Below are positions 42,000 to 54,588 of a stretch of 64,000 nucleotides of DNA, in pieces. How positions within the stretch are numbered: position 1 is the first letter of the stretch; each line of letters opens with the position of its first letter. The notes below the pieces were generated by a model. The model had not been told where the DNA came from, ran no database searches, and worked only from the letters and a program-made list of their open reading frames with translations. The translations under genes were made by a program, and so were the position numbers. This DNA comes from Phoronis australis (Eukaryota; Phoronida; Phoronidae), in NCBI GenBank assembly GCA_002633005.1, contig NMRA01000325.1, positions 289,290-353,289 on the forward strand. The letters run 5' to 3'.

Positions 42000-43406
42000 A
42001 AAACAATCTAATAAACATCATTTTCTTACGTAATTCTCCACCTTTTATAACAAAGATAATCTGTTGTTGTTTTGAAAACAGTACGCTTGTGACACGCGCA
42101 CGCACCATTTCCTAAATTCTAGTCTCTCGGGAGACGATGACAGCTTTGCAGCAGCAAATTTTGCTCTGAAATTCGGTTTGCTGATATTAAAATACTAAAA
42201 ACTTCAAAACGAAATGAAATCAGTGAAGACAATTTAATGTGATATGTACGCAACCTCATGGAAGAAGAACAGTTGATGGAAGAATCGGTGAAAAAAGAAC
42301 TGGCCAATACGTGACACAATATTTCATGGCGCCAAAAGTCAACGCAAAAGATCGCTCTACAGCTTTGACAACAAAATAACGGTAGAACGCTAAGTTTTCC
42401 ACTACCGGTAATTTTAAGTAAAATTTAGATTACTCAAGGAAGAGTGTAGTTTTTAGGAACACTAATTTTTTGTCAGATTTTATTTGGCCAGTTTTTTATC
42501 CACGTTGGTATAAAGCTGTAAACTTATACAGGTTTGCACCAAGGCCACACTTTAAGTTTACTGAGTAATCTAGTAATTTGGTGTCTAGCGCAAAAAGTGA
42601 CATCATTTGCGTTAACTTTGTCTTTGAGCCCATGAAATAGATGAAATCGAGTGGCCAATCTCAGTTTATATCAAATTTTCAATGTTATTTTTCCCAAGAT
42701 TGTGCATGGTTCACAACAAATTACGCCCACCAGAGGTGGCAGCACTTCATGTGGAGGTGTGAGTAATTTCAATAAGGCGAAGTTTGGAAGAAAATTTGCT
42801 TTGGAAAAGTTGTCATCATCTTGCAATAGATGTCGCTTTACCATACCAGAAACCAGGCAAGAAAATGACACGTGTCAAAGGTGTACTTTTTAGAAATTGA
42901 CGCCTGACTTTCTTTGTCACAAAAGTGGGAAAGTGATAGTATGAAAGTGACGTTCATTAGATTGTGTGTCTTTTAATCAGCCATAATGGACAAGATGGGT
43001 GTCATTTGTTACGTACAGTTGGACGTGCTAAATTTTTATGTGAGTTTTGTTGTGAGAAGACCACAGAGTTATGGTGAAGTGATAAAGCGATCTTTTGAAT
43101 TTCCAAATTTTTACTCCTATCATTCACTAGCTGTATTTTGACATTCAGTCACACACTGCTAGTTAGTCAAGGATGTGCCAGTGCTTGTATGGGGGCTTTC
43201 AGCAATTTAGTTTTTAGACAATTCTTGTACCCTAAGCATTTCTTAAGTGTTATGGGTGTCCTGGACTGTCTGTCCTGCCCCCTAACCAACTTAGTTGAGG
43301 TGAGTAAACATTAACCTCAATTTTGTGATTGGCATTCTTGAAATAAACTATTTATGAAAAGCTTTGTGAAATCTCTTGATCTATTGAAGCCAGAGCTTGC
43401 ATCAAA
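42000..43406. other. Upstream region of SUPT7L
   Basis: No coding exon recognised. The first SUPT7L coding exon begins at 43407; the 5' UTR and promoter must lie here, but no clear TATA box or initiator was found. An ORF at 42651-42893 has no family resemblance. Confidence 0.4.
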
Positions 43407-46400
43407 ATGACCTCTCACTGGGGTACGCTTCCTCCACGATCACGTGTAGAGCCAGGTGTAGCAGCCCTTGAAAGGGAGCAGATGACACGACTTCGACCAA
43501 TGGAGGTTCAGGGAGCCAAACTATACCAGCCTTCATTATCAACATTCTCTTCAAAGTAAGTAGGATAGCAAGTTTTGAAAATATGTTGGCACAATTGTGT
43601 AGCTGCCTTGTAGCTACTTGCACAGATACATGCAAAAAGTGAACTTTAAATGGCATCTTGAATGAAAGCACTCATTGCGCACAGACCTTGTTGAGCTTTT
43701 TCTTTTGAACTAATGTAAATTTGCTATTCAATTGTCTCTGTTTGTGGGAGTATTATTTGGATGTTGCCTCAGCCAGTGTTTTGGTAAGTTGTCTACAATA
43801 GGAAATATTACGTAAATTTCAATCTGTGAAGGTAAGTACTGTTTCGGACCCTTGTCTATGGATCATACTATAGATAGATTCCATTACAGAAAGAACCCTT
43901 GTATAAGGATCATACTATAGATAGATTCCATTACAGAAACTCCCGAATTCCATATTGAGGTCAGCCCATTACAGGCATGCTAGACTAAACACTGGAGTCA
44001 GTACAGCCTGTCTGTAAAACATGCCTTCTGAGCTGGTGTGCCTGCTTGTGTTTTGTATTTGGTAGATCAGCAGATTTGAAATCATTGATAGGAGGTGAAA
44101 CATAAAGCCAGTACAAATCACACAATACTGCTTGTTCAAAAATCTGGATTTCTGAAATACCTTTTACCCAAAGACAAAGTTATGGCAGATAGAGGTTTTA
44201 CTATTGATGAACTCCTGTTTCCAAGACAAGTTAAGTTAAACATACCAGCTTTCACCAAAGGCAAGTCACACCTTAGTAAAAAAAGGTCTGACAAAAACAT
44301 GGCGCATTTCCACAGTAAGAATTCATTTGGAGCGAGCAATACGGAGTGTTAAAAGTTTTCAAAAATTTGAGTACCTGTATTCCAGTGTATGGCAAAGAAT
44401 CAGTGGATAAATACTGAATTTTCTGTACGTGCTGGGCTTGTGGACCTACGTGCTGATCTAATCAGTGATCAAAATTTGGAAGACATTGACCGTAACTTTC
44501 GGAGTTTTTAAGTTGCCCATTCCCCATTCCAAGTGGTAAAATGTACTGCTTCAAGAAATTTCTGAAAGTAAAATGTACGCAACCGTGCAACAGTTTGCTC
44601 AACAAAGCTTTCACTGTGTAGCACATCTATGTCATAATATAGTCACTGTCACGGACTTTAAAATTAGAGCCTACGTAAATAAAGGTGGTGCTTCTGTTTT
44701 AGCCTAAAACAAATGTGATCAAGGTCTTTGTCAGTTGTGTACAGAACTAGTTTTACTTTCTTAAGTCCAGTACAAAACATGGTTGTTGATACCAATTTTT
44801 AAATGGACTGTTTGATGTGGGTATCACCAGGACAGTAATTTGGTGCAACTGAACTAAGTGACTCACGAAAACAATCTTAATAACAGTTGTTAAGATTGTT
44901 TTAGTTCAACTAATGGAAATCATACAAAATTCATCACAATGTTGCAATATTAGGAAATGGTTATTTGGCTCTGGGATGTTTCAGTGAACACTGTGTCGTC
45001 TGTTAAGAACGTGTGTGGATAGATTCCAGGGGACAGTTCAGCCTAAAGAAAGTAAACAAATCATAACAGTACATGACCAATGCTGGAGCAGATCCATTTG
45101 AAATAATTAAAACCCAAGTTAGAATAATAAACAAACAACAAATTCATGTCACATCACATATTTAATAAAACACAGAACTTATACAACCCAGGAATATGAC
45201 TTTGAATAGCTCACTACCATGCTGAACAGCTGCGCTGTTTTTATTTTGAGCATTCCTGTAATGGCTAACTTTGGTATGCGAAGGCTGTGGCTGTTATGTA
45301 AACTATAGTACGAAGTTGCACGATCTCTGTCTATAGAACAAATACATGCCAAACCTTTGTTTTGTGCATATTCATTCTGTCTTACTACCGAGTTTTCTTT
45401 TCTCAGTATATGTAGCCTTCAATGTTTTGTCAGCCTGACAATCATCAAAATTGTTTAATATATTCTCGGTGAATGCAAACTGTTTATATTTGGAAACGAT
45501 TTTATGTTGACATTTTGTCAAACATTGTTGGCTAAAATTTTACGAAATGCTACTGTTCAAAATTAACCTTTGACTTTAAAGATAAGTTTTAATTAAAGTT
45601 ATGACTATTTGTCTTTTAGAAAAGTGCCAGCTGAGATGTTTGCAATTGATGAGGTAACACTGCACACAATTAAACTCCTCCAGTTTATTAAGAAGATCAG
45701 GGCACAGATACTTTCAGTGCAGCAACAAAGAGAAAATACGGTAAGATTGGTTTTAGCAGTTGGGATAGTTTACTGTTACTAGAACAGTCTCCTAATGGCA
45801 TCTGGTGATTTGGCACATTGAATACTTCTTATTTTTCTCCGTGTAATGAAAAACAATTTTACTCATGAACAAATTGTTACTTGTATATAATTTAATTGTC
45901 CTATAATAAAGATATATAGTGTTCATTCAATATTTCTTACTTGTGTGGTGGCTACTGGATTTCATTTTTTTTGTACCCTGTATGGTGTACTTGGAACTCT
46001 CATTCACTGACTGTTTTTGTTTTGAAGAAAAATGGTGAAGGTGATGTTTTAAGTTTCCCGCCAGCACCAGCAATTCCTGAGCTTCCAAAGTCGTTGAAAC
46101 AGAGACCAAAGCAAAAGTTTCCCTTCATGGTGAAAGACACAGAAAGGTTCGTTTGTTAACTGTAATTTCCCGAAGTGCTATGAAAAAATATTAGCATTGT
46201 ATGCTTCATTTTGCAACAGTTTTAGCTTGTGTGATTTGATGGAGAATAAAGAAAATTTTTCAATGAAATTGATTTTTGTTGAGAAATTTGGTTTAATGCA
46301 AGTTAAAGACAACTCTGGCATTTGCTGCTTTAAGCTTTGTCAGAACCCTGTCATATTTTCTACACAACACATTGTCTTGCATTGGCACATGAACAATGTT

Positions 46401-49400
46401 TAATGTTGTGTTGTTGAAAATTTGCTGCCAATTTACAAAAAAATTGACCCTGTTAAAATTCCATTTTTAGACAACCTTATGTGCTAAATTAAAGAATGTT
46501 TGTATTCAGTAGACCCCCTGCAGGTTTCCAGAATGATATATCCATGGATCTGAGTCAGTGCCACCTTCAGGGGTATCCACTACTGTATGTATCATTATTG
46601 CTTACAGCCCTTATTTGGTTAATACATGTATTATGCCTTAAATCTCAATTACTGTTGTAAACCAGTGTTTTGGACCAAATACGGTGCTTTGAAAACAAAC
46701 CCTTGCTACTTAACGTGTTGCTTATAAACACTTTGAGCAGGGCATTATGTATTCTTAATTTCAGCAACTTTGTCCGAGGCTTTGGGGAGACAGCACCTGA
46801 GATTGACACGCCCACTAATAGGTCATTGCTACGACGATCTGTGGCAGCAATGTGTGCGCATGCTGGCTTTGACTGTAAGTTGTATCTTCAGAGTCAAAAT
46901 GTTATGGTTTGCATTTTGTATTTTTTATTTTGAAAAGTCAAAATATCTAAACTTGATTCCTATAATTTTTTTAAAATACCTTTTTATGGCTCTTGATAAA
47001 ATGTTAAATCAAGCTTAATTTGAACACAGATAACTGATGTGAAGTATATCTAAATTTGTGAAAATTTGCATTAAACAATTACATGGTTGCAACATGTGAG
47101 TTACGGTATAAGTTTATTTCTTTTGTTGGTTGCTTGGTTCAACTGGAAAGACACAGAAACATTCTATGAGTTGATTGAACAATGCGTTAGACATTTACAT
47201 CACATTGCTTACAATACACATACTCAAACTGCTAGTCTACAGTAATACAAAAAGTAACCCATATAATGCATTACAATGTTCCTTACACTATCATTTATGA
47301 ATACAAGGTTAAAGTTTTGACAACATAATAAAACTAAGCACAGTGTATACCTACAGCAATTTACAGCATTAATCATGATTAAAGCTGTGCCCAGTCTCAT
47401 CGGTATAAACGCTGAAGTAAGAGTGAATCACAATGTCCGCATTACACCTACAAACATTCTCACATATGCAAAATACTATTGAATTATTGAATAATTGCAT
47501 CACATGGAAAAGAGACGTGGTAGAAGCTGCATCTCTGACACAAAACTGCCAACAGATGGCGAGAGAAACCAAACTGTATTAAACACGTTCATAGTGCGTT
47601 GGCACTTACAAATTACTTTATGAAACATACGTTGCATGTTCCAATGTTTACCTGACATTTAAAAGATAGTACAACCTTCATGTCAGCTAAATTTGAAAAA
47701 CAGTGTTCTGCTCTTTAAACTTATGTTGTAGTATGCACTTCATCAAGCTACATTTTATTGATCATGGTTGAATTTTATGAAATTTTAAGTTAATTATGAT
47801 TCATAAAGAATTATTATTGTACAACTTATAAGGGGTGCAGTGTCAAATACTTTCAACACTGAATAGTCTTTTAGTAAAATCTCACAAGTTTCGATTCAAT
47901 TGCCAAAATTGACTTTTTAGTTCTTTAAAACCTAACATTTTTGGGAATCCCTGTAGTTTGTCAAAACATGGTAGCAATGGTGTAGAATTTTACAAAGATA
48001 GTGCATTTATTTGGGGCTACTCATATTTCAGTAATATAAAATTTTAAATAAATTTTATTTGTCACTGTCTTAGTGTGTCCTAAAATTGGTGAGATGATTT
48101 TACTTACAGGGTCTCTGAATTTCCTGTCTTAGCATTCTTCATCAAAATTCTGTCTTTTAATCAATTTCTCTCTCATTTAGTGTGTTCTGAATCAGCACTG
48201 GAAACTTTGACCGACGTCTGTGACCAGTATTTCCTCAGAATGACCCGACTATTGAGGTCAGCGGTTGATAGTGAGGCTCTTAATGGAACAGCTGGCTTTC
48301 AGGTAACGTCTTAGTATCCATTTACTCTGCTTCCCAATATTAACCTTAACTAAGCTATGGATATTGGAATGTTTTATAAAGTGTAGCTTTTAGTCTGTTG
48401 TACTACTTACAAACCAGAAATGTAGCAAAAAGGATTACACCTTTATCTCCAGTGTATGTTCGATTATAAATAAATTGAACCTTCTATAATCTTGACTTAT
48501 TGTTTTAATTCCCTGTTAGCTTCACATTACATTAATTGGTCATATGTTCGCAACTCTCAGTTGTTATCAGTTCGCTGTAGTTTCAAACAAAAACCCAGAG
48601 TAACAATAACTCATAAGTATTTATTTGGTTTATCAACATTTTGTGTGCTCCACTTGCTCTTACTTCAGTCATGCAATCAATAATGTGTATTTAGATAATT
48701 AGTCGCTTGGGGTGTTTATTATTATGACTATAGTTATTACTTATCTGCGCAACTCAGTTAAGGTGTTCATTTCGAATTTATGATAAAACCGAGAAAATAA
48801 TCATCAAGTTTATCTGTGTCCATTCATTCACTGAACTTTTGCCACAAAGTATGACTTTGTATATGTTTAATGTTTGGGTGCTTGTACTCATAAAATTTTG
48901 CCGTATTCCTTTTTCCTCCAGGATGTTATACAACGCGTGTTTTACGAAATTGGTATCGGTAATCCAACAGTGCTGCATGAGTTTTATCAATCTCGTATCG
49001 TTCAATATCATAACAATCTTCAGCTGAAGTGTGAGAATCTATTGGCCGAGTATGATCATGTGACCAGTGCCAGCTACAACCCCCAGTCTGCCAATCTCGT
49101 TCAGTGAGTAATTTTATCACGTTAATATTTGTCAAAGTTTATTCAAGAAATGCTAAATCAGCATTATTTCACTGTAGTTGATGACTTGTACTAAGCGGTA
49201 ATGTATCGCCATTACCACCATATCTTGTGAGACTAAATTAAGACAATTTGTGTGTTATATTTAAATTAATCATAATCAGACATGATTACTCCATGGGGTG
49301 ATAGGTGATGTAATTAAGTGACACTATTCTTCAGTATTAAAGAGGAGCCATTGTCAGAAGACATCATGTTTCCACTGACTGATGACCGGCCGGACAAGGA

Positions 49401-52400
49401 AGACATTGATGAAACAGAGGAGTTGTTACAATTGGCAGGTAATGCACAGATAGCTTTCAGGCAGCATTGGCATGGCCTCATTCAGGTAATGAACATAGCC
49501 TTCAGGCAGCCTTGGCATGGCCTCATTCATGTAATGAACAGAAAGCCTTCATGCAGCCTTGGCGTGGCCTCATTCAGGTAATGAACAGATAGCCTTCAGG
49601 CAGCCTTGGCGTGGCCTCATTTAGGCAATGAACAGATGGTTTTCAGGCAGCCTTGGTGTGGCCTCACTCAGGTAATGAGCAGGAAGCCTTCAGGCAGCCT
49701 TGGTGTGGCCTCATTCAGTTTACATTTCTGCACAAGTTATTGAGGTGAACTGGCAACTTGAATTTGTGGATGAAATTGTGTGTATTGAAGTCACAGTTGT
49801 TTAAAGTCATTGGGACAAGTATGTTTTACAGGGATGAGTGCAGCTTTTTGTTCTGTGTGGATTTTGTATTCGTGAGTAGAAATAGTTCAAGATGAGGTAC
49901 TTTTCCAAATTTGTTAATTGTGTTTGAGATGGACGTCATGGCTGGTGTTGTTGGAGTGGTAACCATCGCAATTGCATTTTGTCTTGTGTTTGAGATGGAC
50001 GTCATGGCTGGTTTTGTTGGAGTTGTAACCATCACAATTGCATTTTGTCTTGTGTTTGAGATGGACGTCATGGCTGGTGTTGTCGGAGTGGTAACCATTG
50101 CAATTGCATTTTGTCTTGTGTTTGAGATGGACGTCATGGCTGGTTTTGTTGGAGTNNNNNNNNNNNNNNNNNNNNNNNNNNNNNNNNNNNNNNNNNNNNN
50201 NNNNNNNNNNNNNNNNNNNNNNNNNNNNNNNNNNNNNNNNNNNNNNNNNNNNNNNNNNNNNNNNNNNNNNNNNNNNNNNNNNNNNNNNNNNNNNNNNNNN
50301 NNNNNNNNNNNNNNNNNNNNNNNNNNNNNNNNNNNNNNNNNNNNNNNNNNNNNNNNNNNNNNNNNNNNNNNNNNNNNNNNNNNNNNNNNNNNNNNNNNNN
50401 NNNNNNNNNNNNNNNNNNNNNNNNNNNNNNNNNNNNNNNAGATTTGAAATATTGTAATTGTATTGAGCATTTGACCTGCTCATTTAAATACCTGGGCTTG
50501 GACTTTCCGATTTCCTCTCTTATTTTTGATTTCCAGTTTCCTCTTTTTCGCCTCATTTTTATCATTAGTTTGACTTTGCTTATGCAAAAACGTTTATTTC
50601 AGTTAAAATTTACAACTCAAAAATTATTTCTATTACAGAAGCCTATTTATTTGTGGAATGATACATCAAATGGAAAATTTTCCTTTTATTTGTCATTGGT
50701 CATTACAAACCCTGAAATACCTCTCATGCTGATCGCAGACATTTAGAGACTATACTGTCATGAAAAAATGCATTGTTACGGTATTTGTATTGAATTGAAT
50801 TGCGTTTCACATGTCATGTCTGACACATAAAATGAGATGTGTTGTGATTGTTCTTTTGCTCTTGCCTAGTTTCTGTGTGTTTTAAGGCGCTTGTTTTTCT
50901 ATATAGTAGCCATCACAGGGCTATACCACAAATATATATACCAAATTTGCCAAACTGATGTAGTCTTCAGTGTCAAATTCTGCATTCTCCGAGCATACCC
51001 GTTTGTTTAAAATTCAGTATGTTGCTCTGCTGTAGAACTGTTCTTTTGTTTACCAAATGTGAAGGTTAGTTTACCATAAAGAGTGGCACTCAACAATCTC
51101 TGAAGCTGAAATAACGGCAGAAATATTCACTGGTCCCTGCCGGTATGTGTGTTGGCATGGCTAGCTCTGAGAAGTCAACTAAATGACTCTGTTTTGGCAA
51201 GATCTGTAACCTATTACCTGATTGTCAATGGTGCACTGAGGGTTGGCAGTAGTCCACTATTTGCTTTGCAGGCCTGAGTGGATTTGATATCAAGCTTGAA
51301 CAGGATCCAGGGACAGGCATTAGCAGTGATGAGGTCGACTCCCAAACAGTGAAAACTGATAGTGTGGATACAAGGTACAGCTAAAATGTTTATTTATTGA
51401 CTAGACATGTACATGACATCTATCATGCTGGCGTGTATCGCCAATGAAGTTGCCAACATAAAAATAGTCTTTTTTTCATATTTTTATTTTGCTCTAGCAT
51501 GAGAATTACAAGTCATATAAAACATTATACCATACATCGTTTAAATAACATTAAATCATTACTCAACAAGTACCGTATTTCCTTCAGGGTGTAATTTAAT
51601 AAAGTTAATGAACAATTAGATATTAAGATTTTTTTAACAAACTTTTGACTAAATATGTAGTTTTTTGCTAGCATGATTAACAAATTAACATTACAATTTT
51701 CCTACTGAATGTTTCCCAAAAAACCAAAAAAACACTGCTATTTTGTCCACATGAAAATTTACATGATATGTTTGTTTTAACCAATCAGCAAACAGGAGCC
51801 AGAAACCAGAAACAAGACGACATTCCCAAAACAGATGGAGAAAAGTTTCACTGTGTTCACCACAAAATGAGCATAAATCATTTGTTTTTATTTTAATATT
51901 ATGTAAATAACTATTAGTTGGCAATATTCTGTGAATTAAGCGGTATTGAAACTAACGCAATTTTGTATCTTTTGTACAATTGAAGGAGAGTTTATTTACT
52001 TTTCTCCACCATGTATCAGAGTCACTAAAATTTAAAAATAGTACATTTTATTCAAGCACAAAATCATACGCAAAGAATTCTTTTTGATTAACTTGAACGC
52101 TAATGAGCATTTTTGTTTTAGATGGTTGATGTCATTTTTTAAATAATGATTGAAATTATTGTACGCAACTGCAAAAGAGCTAGTAAAAGATAAAGTATGT
52201 GATTATTTTGATGGCAGGCAGCAGGATGTCCGGTGTTGCTAGAGATATTTCTCAATTGTATATAAGAAAGAGTCTGAAATAAAGGTGACACACATATAAT
52301 TATGTTACAAAACAGTCAAGCGAGAATTTACACACATTGTGATGCAACATGGTTATTTTTATTTGTCTTAGATTTAGAACTCTCCATTGAATGCCAACTT

Positions 52401-53763
52401 TGTTCTTGGTGTTTAATACTTCTGATCAGCTATTGTATTGGTGTACAGGTATGGTAACATAATTTGGAGTCATTGATTTACAGTCAACCTTCTCTCTTCA
52501 GATTGCTAGAAGCTTATGGAGACCCAGACAGTGTCACTGAAAACAATCCCAGAAGTCCTCACTTCTCCACAAGCGATATGAGTGAAAGTGTAAACGATTC
52601 GACCGGACAGTCCACAGATATCATGTCCCCTCCCCCGCAAGTTGGAAGGCCAAAGAAAAAGTAAGTGTCAGGTGACAGCAGCTGTAAGGGGCGCTCAGTC
52701 TCTTCCATAGTCTGTAAACTAGACTGTTAAACTGTGATTGGCTATTGCCGTACCTCTCGTGTCAGTCAACACTGTTGACACATAATAACACCATCTTGTT
52801 GCCCAGAATATAATGCTCGTCTCTAGATTATGGTCTCGAATCATGAGATTTATGCTCTCGAATATCACCAAGCCTCGTCCGTGTAACAAAAATGTCACGG
52901 AACCAAGTTTCTAAGTTTTACTGCCTACAGAGGTAACTGTTACACCATCTAACATTTAGGCCACGAACCAACCAGAATCGACACTATCCTTGGAATTATT
53001 TGATCCCAAACCAAGAAGTTGAGATTGAGTGAAAGAGGAGTGAGCATCACTGAGATGACTATGGAAAATGTTGACAGAGACAAACTTTCATTTGCAGTTT
53101 ATATCCAATTGATTTTTGCCAACAGTTAAAATGATTGTTGCTGGTAAAAGGTAACTTGTTGCTTGGTGCAAAAAGCTGGATTTATTTCTAAAAAGGCACC
53201 TGCAGATTGAAGTAACTTAACATCAAGCACTTTTGAGTGAATTAGTGGTTGGTTTGGCTAACCTGATTTGACTGAGCATATTATTAAGTGTGTTCTGTCG
53301 TAGTGAGGCTATTGTTAAAATAAAACAAGCAGCAGAGGATGTAAAAACTTTACTTATTCAAACTAAGAGATGAAAGAGAAAGAGTTCTGTTATACATGGT
53401 TCCAGGCAGGCTCTCTTCCAAGCAATGAATTGGGCTTGCTACTGCAAACTCCAAGTCCATGCCAACGTAATACCTCGGAAAATGGACCCCTAAGAGGAAA
53501 TCCCAGCACGCTTGGCAACTACCCTCAAAGAAACTAGGAAAATGACAAAATGTACTCAATAAAAATACTTTTTTCTGACTCCTTTGTGTTTGATATTTTA
53601 CCGGAAATAGTAAAAATAATAATGTGATTTCTTAGAATGGTTTTTAATTTGGGGAGGGAAGCATCATTTAAAATTATATGCAGTTTGTCCTTCATCACTC
53701 AGATGTGCATGAAACACTACTTTTAATAAATGCTATTTGTGCATTTTCAGGAAGAAAAGGTGA
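43407..53763 (+). CDS. SUPT7L: SUPT7L (STAF65-gamma), SAGA/STAGA coactivator subunit, complete
   Basis: Structural subunit of the SAGA histone-acetylating coactivator in the nucleus. Exons: 43407-43555, 45620-45740, 46028-46146, 46510-46584, 46765-46874, 48181-48302, 48922-49103, 49335-49438, 51272-51374, 52502-52660, 53751-53763. Phases agree and give 418 residues (human 414). N-terminus MTSHWGTLPP aligns with the human MLRYWGEIP start. Residues about 170-260 form the bromo-associated histone fold (SVAAMCAHAGFD, LETLTDVCDQYFLRMTRLLR, VFYEIGIGNP). IKEEP at 294 is conserved with human, and IKLEQ at 334-338 is a second sumoylation-type site. The protein ends GRPKKKKKR, a basic nuclear-localisation and AT-hook-like tail split across the last intron. 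The intron after 49438 contains an assembly gap, but no exon appears to be missing. Confidence 0.94.
43849..43939. repeat. Tandem duplication, ~45-bp unit, in the first SUPT7L intron
   Basis: Two copies of 'GGATCATACTATAGATAGAT' plus TCCATTACAGAAA, separated by a variant 'gacccttgt' linker. Confidence 0.9.
49438..49719. repeat. 47-bp minisatellite, six copies, starting at a splice donor
   Basis: Unit 'GGTAATGAACAGATAGCCTT' plus 'CAGGCAGCCTTGG' and '(C/T)GTGGCCTCATTCA'. The first copy contains the real SUPT7L donor (GCAG|GTAATG, intron starting 49439). Three later copies keep a CAGGTAATG donor-like junction, one reads CATGTAATG and one CAGGCAATG. Confidence 0.95.
49912..50155. repeat. 66-bp tandem repeat running into an assembly gap
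   Basis: Nearly four units of 66 bp with 'TTTGAGATGGACGTCATGGC' in each. Units alternate between two types (GGTGTTGT and GGTTTTGT), so the higher-order period is 132 bp. 66 is divisible by three, so both strands stay open, which explains the long but meaningless frames here. It lies in the SUPT7L intron after 49438. Confidence 0.95.
50156..50439. other. Assembly gap of 284 unresolved bases
   Basis: Run of N directly following the 66-bp array, so the gap is probably a collapsed extension of the same array and its real length is unknown. Confidence 1.
51690..52010 (-). pseudogene. LINE remnant, zinc-binding reverse transcriptase tail
   Basis: The minus strand reads FQYRLIHRILPTNSYL, then LCSFCGEHSETFLHLFWEC and SGFWLLFADWL. 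This is the zinc-binding domain that follows reverse transcriptase in L1/Tx1-type LINEs (C-x2-C...H-x4-C). An upstream stop codon shows decay. It sits antisense in the SUPT7L intron 51375-52501. Confidence 0.8.
52795..52935. repeat. Dispersed repeat shared with the motin intron at 25.7-26.1 kb
   Basis: 'GTTGCCCA.AATATA.TGCT', 'TGGTCTCG' and 'GTAACAAAAATGT.AC.GAA.CAAGT' occur in the same order in both places. In the motin intron the copy is split by the 153-bp MITE. It lies in the last SUPT7L intron. Confidence 0.6.
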
Positions 53764-54175
53764 CGTGTGTCATCTCAAAGAGACAATCACTGCACGAGTG
53801 GATAATTTACAAAATGGGTGGTATCATGCAAAAGTTTCGACCACAGAACTTGTGAGGCTCAGTCAGTTTGAGTCTTTTGTTTTCTGGCAGACAGAATGTC
53901 TGCAAACAAGTAGTCAACATTTATTACAAAGCAAAGGGCTTCTTCAGTTGATCACAGGGGCACGAAAAACTTGCCGAGAAGTTTTGCATCATCATGAAAA
54001 TTTGTTGATTTTAGTGTCAGTTTTCAATTAGGAACTCAAATGACTAGTGTTACAGTGGCAATAGAACATGAAAAGGAGACTAAATTGCATTGTTCTGCCA
54101 GTTAAACAAAAGTCATACTGTTCACCAGGTATTTTTACAGTTTGTTCATAAGGGTTTTGAATTTCTCTTGGTGAC

Positions 54176-54181
54176 AATAAA
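54176..54181 (+). terminator. SUPT7L: SUPT7L poly(A) signal
   Basis: AATAAA about 410 bp after the SUPT7L stop codon at 53763, before the start of the mariner element. Confidence 0.6.
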
Positions 54182-54588
54182 GCGTTTTTCTTTTAAGTTT
54201 GAAATTTCAAAAAGGATCTTTCATCTGCTCGTCATTTCATTGATTTTTCTCTCACCCATCAAAGCATGTCTCCTTATTTGGTATGGCAAAAAATAGATGT
54301 AGTATGTTCAACTTATATACATAGAAAATGTGACCTTTGATGTTAACAAAACAATGGTGATTTCAAGCAGCAGTTTGACTTATTTGAGCGCATGCGTGCA
54401 TATATCAGGTGTCCCAAGAAGTGAGCCACTTTTTGGCAAGTAATTGCTCAGCAATGGTTTAACAGATGAACCTTAGGATATCATCAACAAATGTGCAAAT
54501 ATGAAAGAGATCTGTGTCCAGTTGTAGGGGGTACTGTCAAATTAAAAACATTAGGTCAAAAAATGAAAATAAGGGAAGCTCGCTTATT

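Noticed and set aside
42728-42745. CTCF-like CCACCAGAGGTGG near SUPT7L
   Set aside because: The core fails at the GGC positions after the AGRK part; a chance resemblance is likely.
49826-50565. Long frames of 119-214 codons
   Set aside because: They consist of the 66-bp repeat and unresolved bases; openness is an effect of a period divisible by three.
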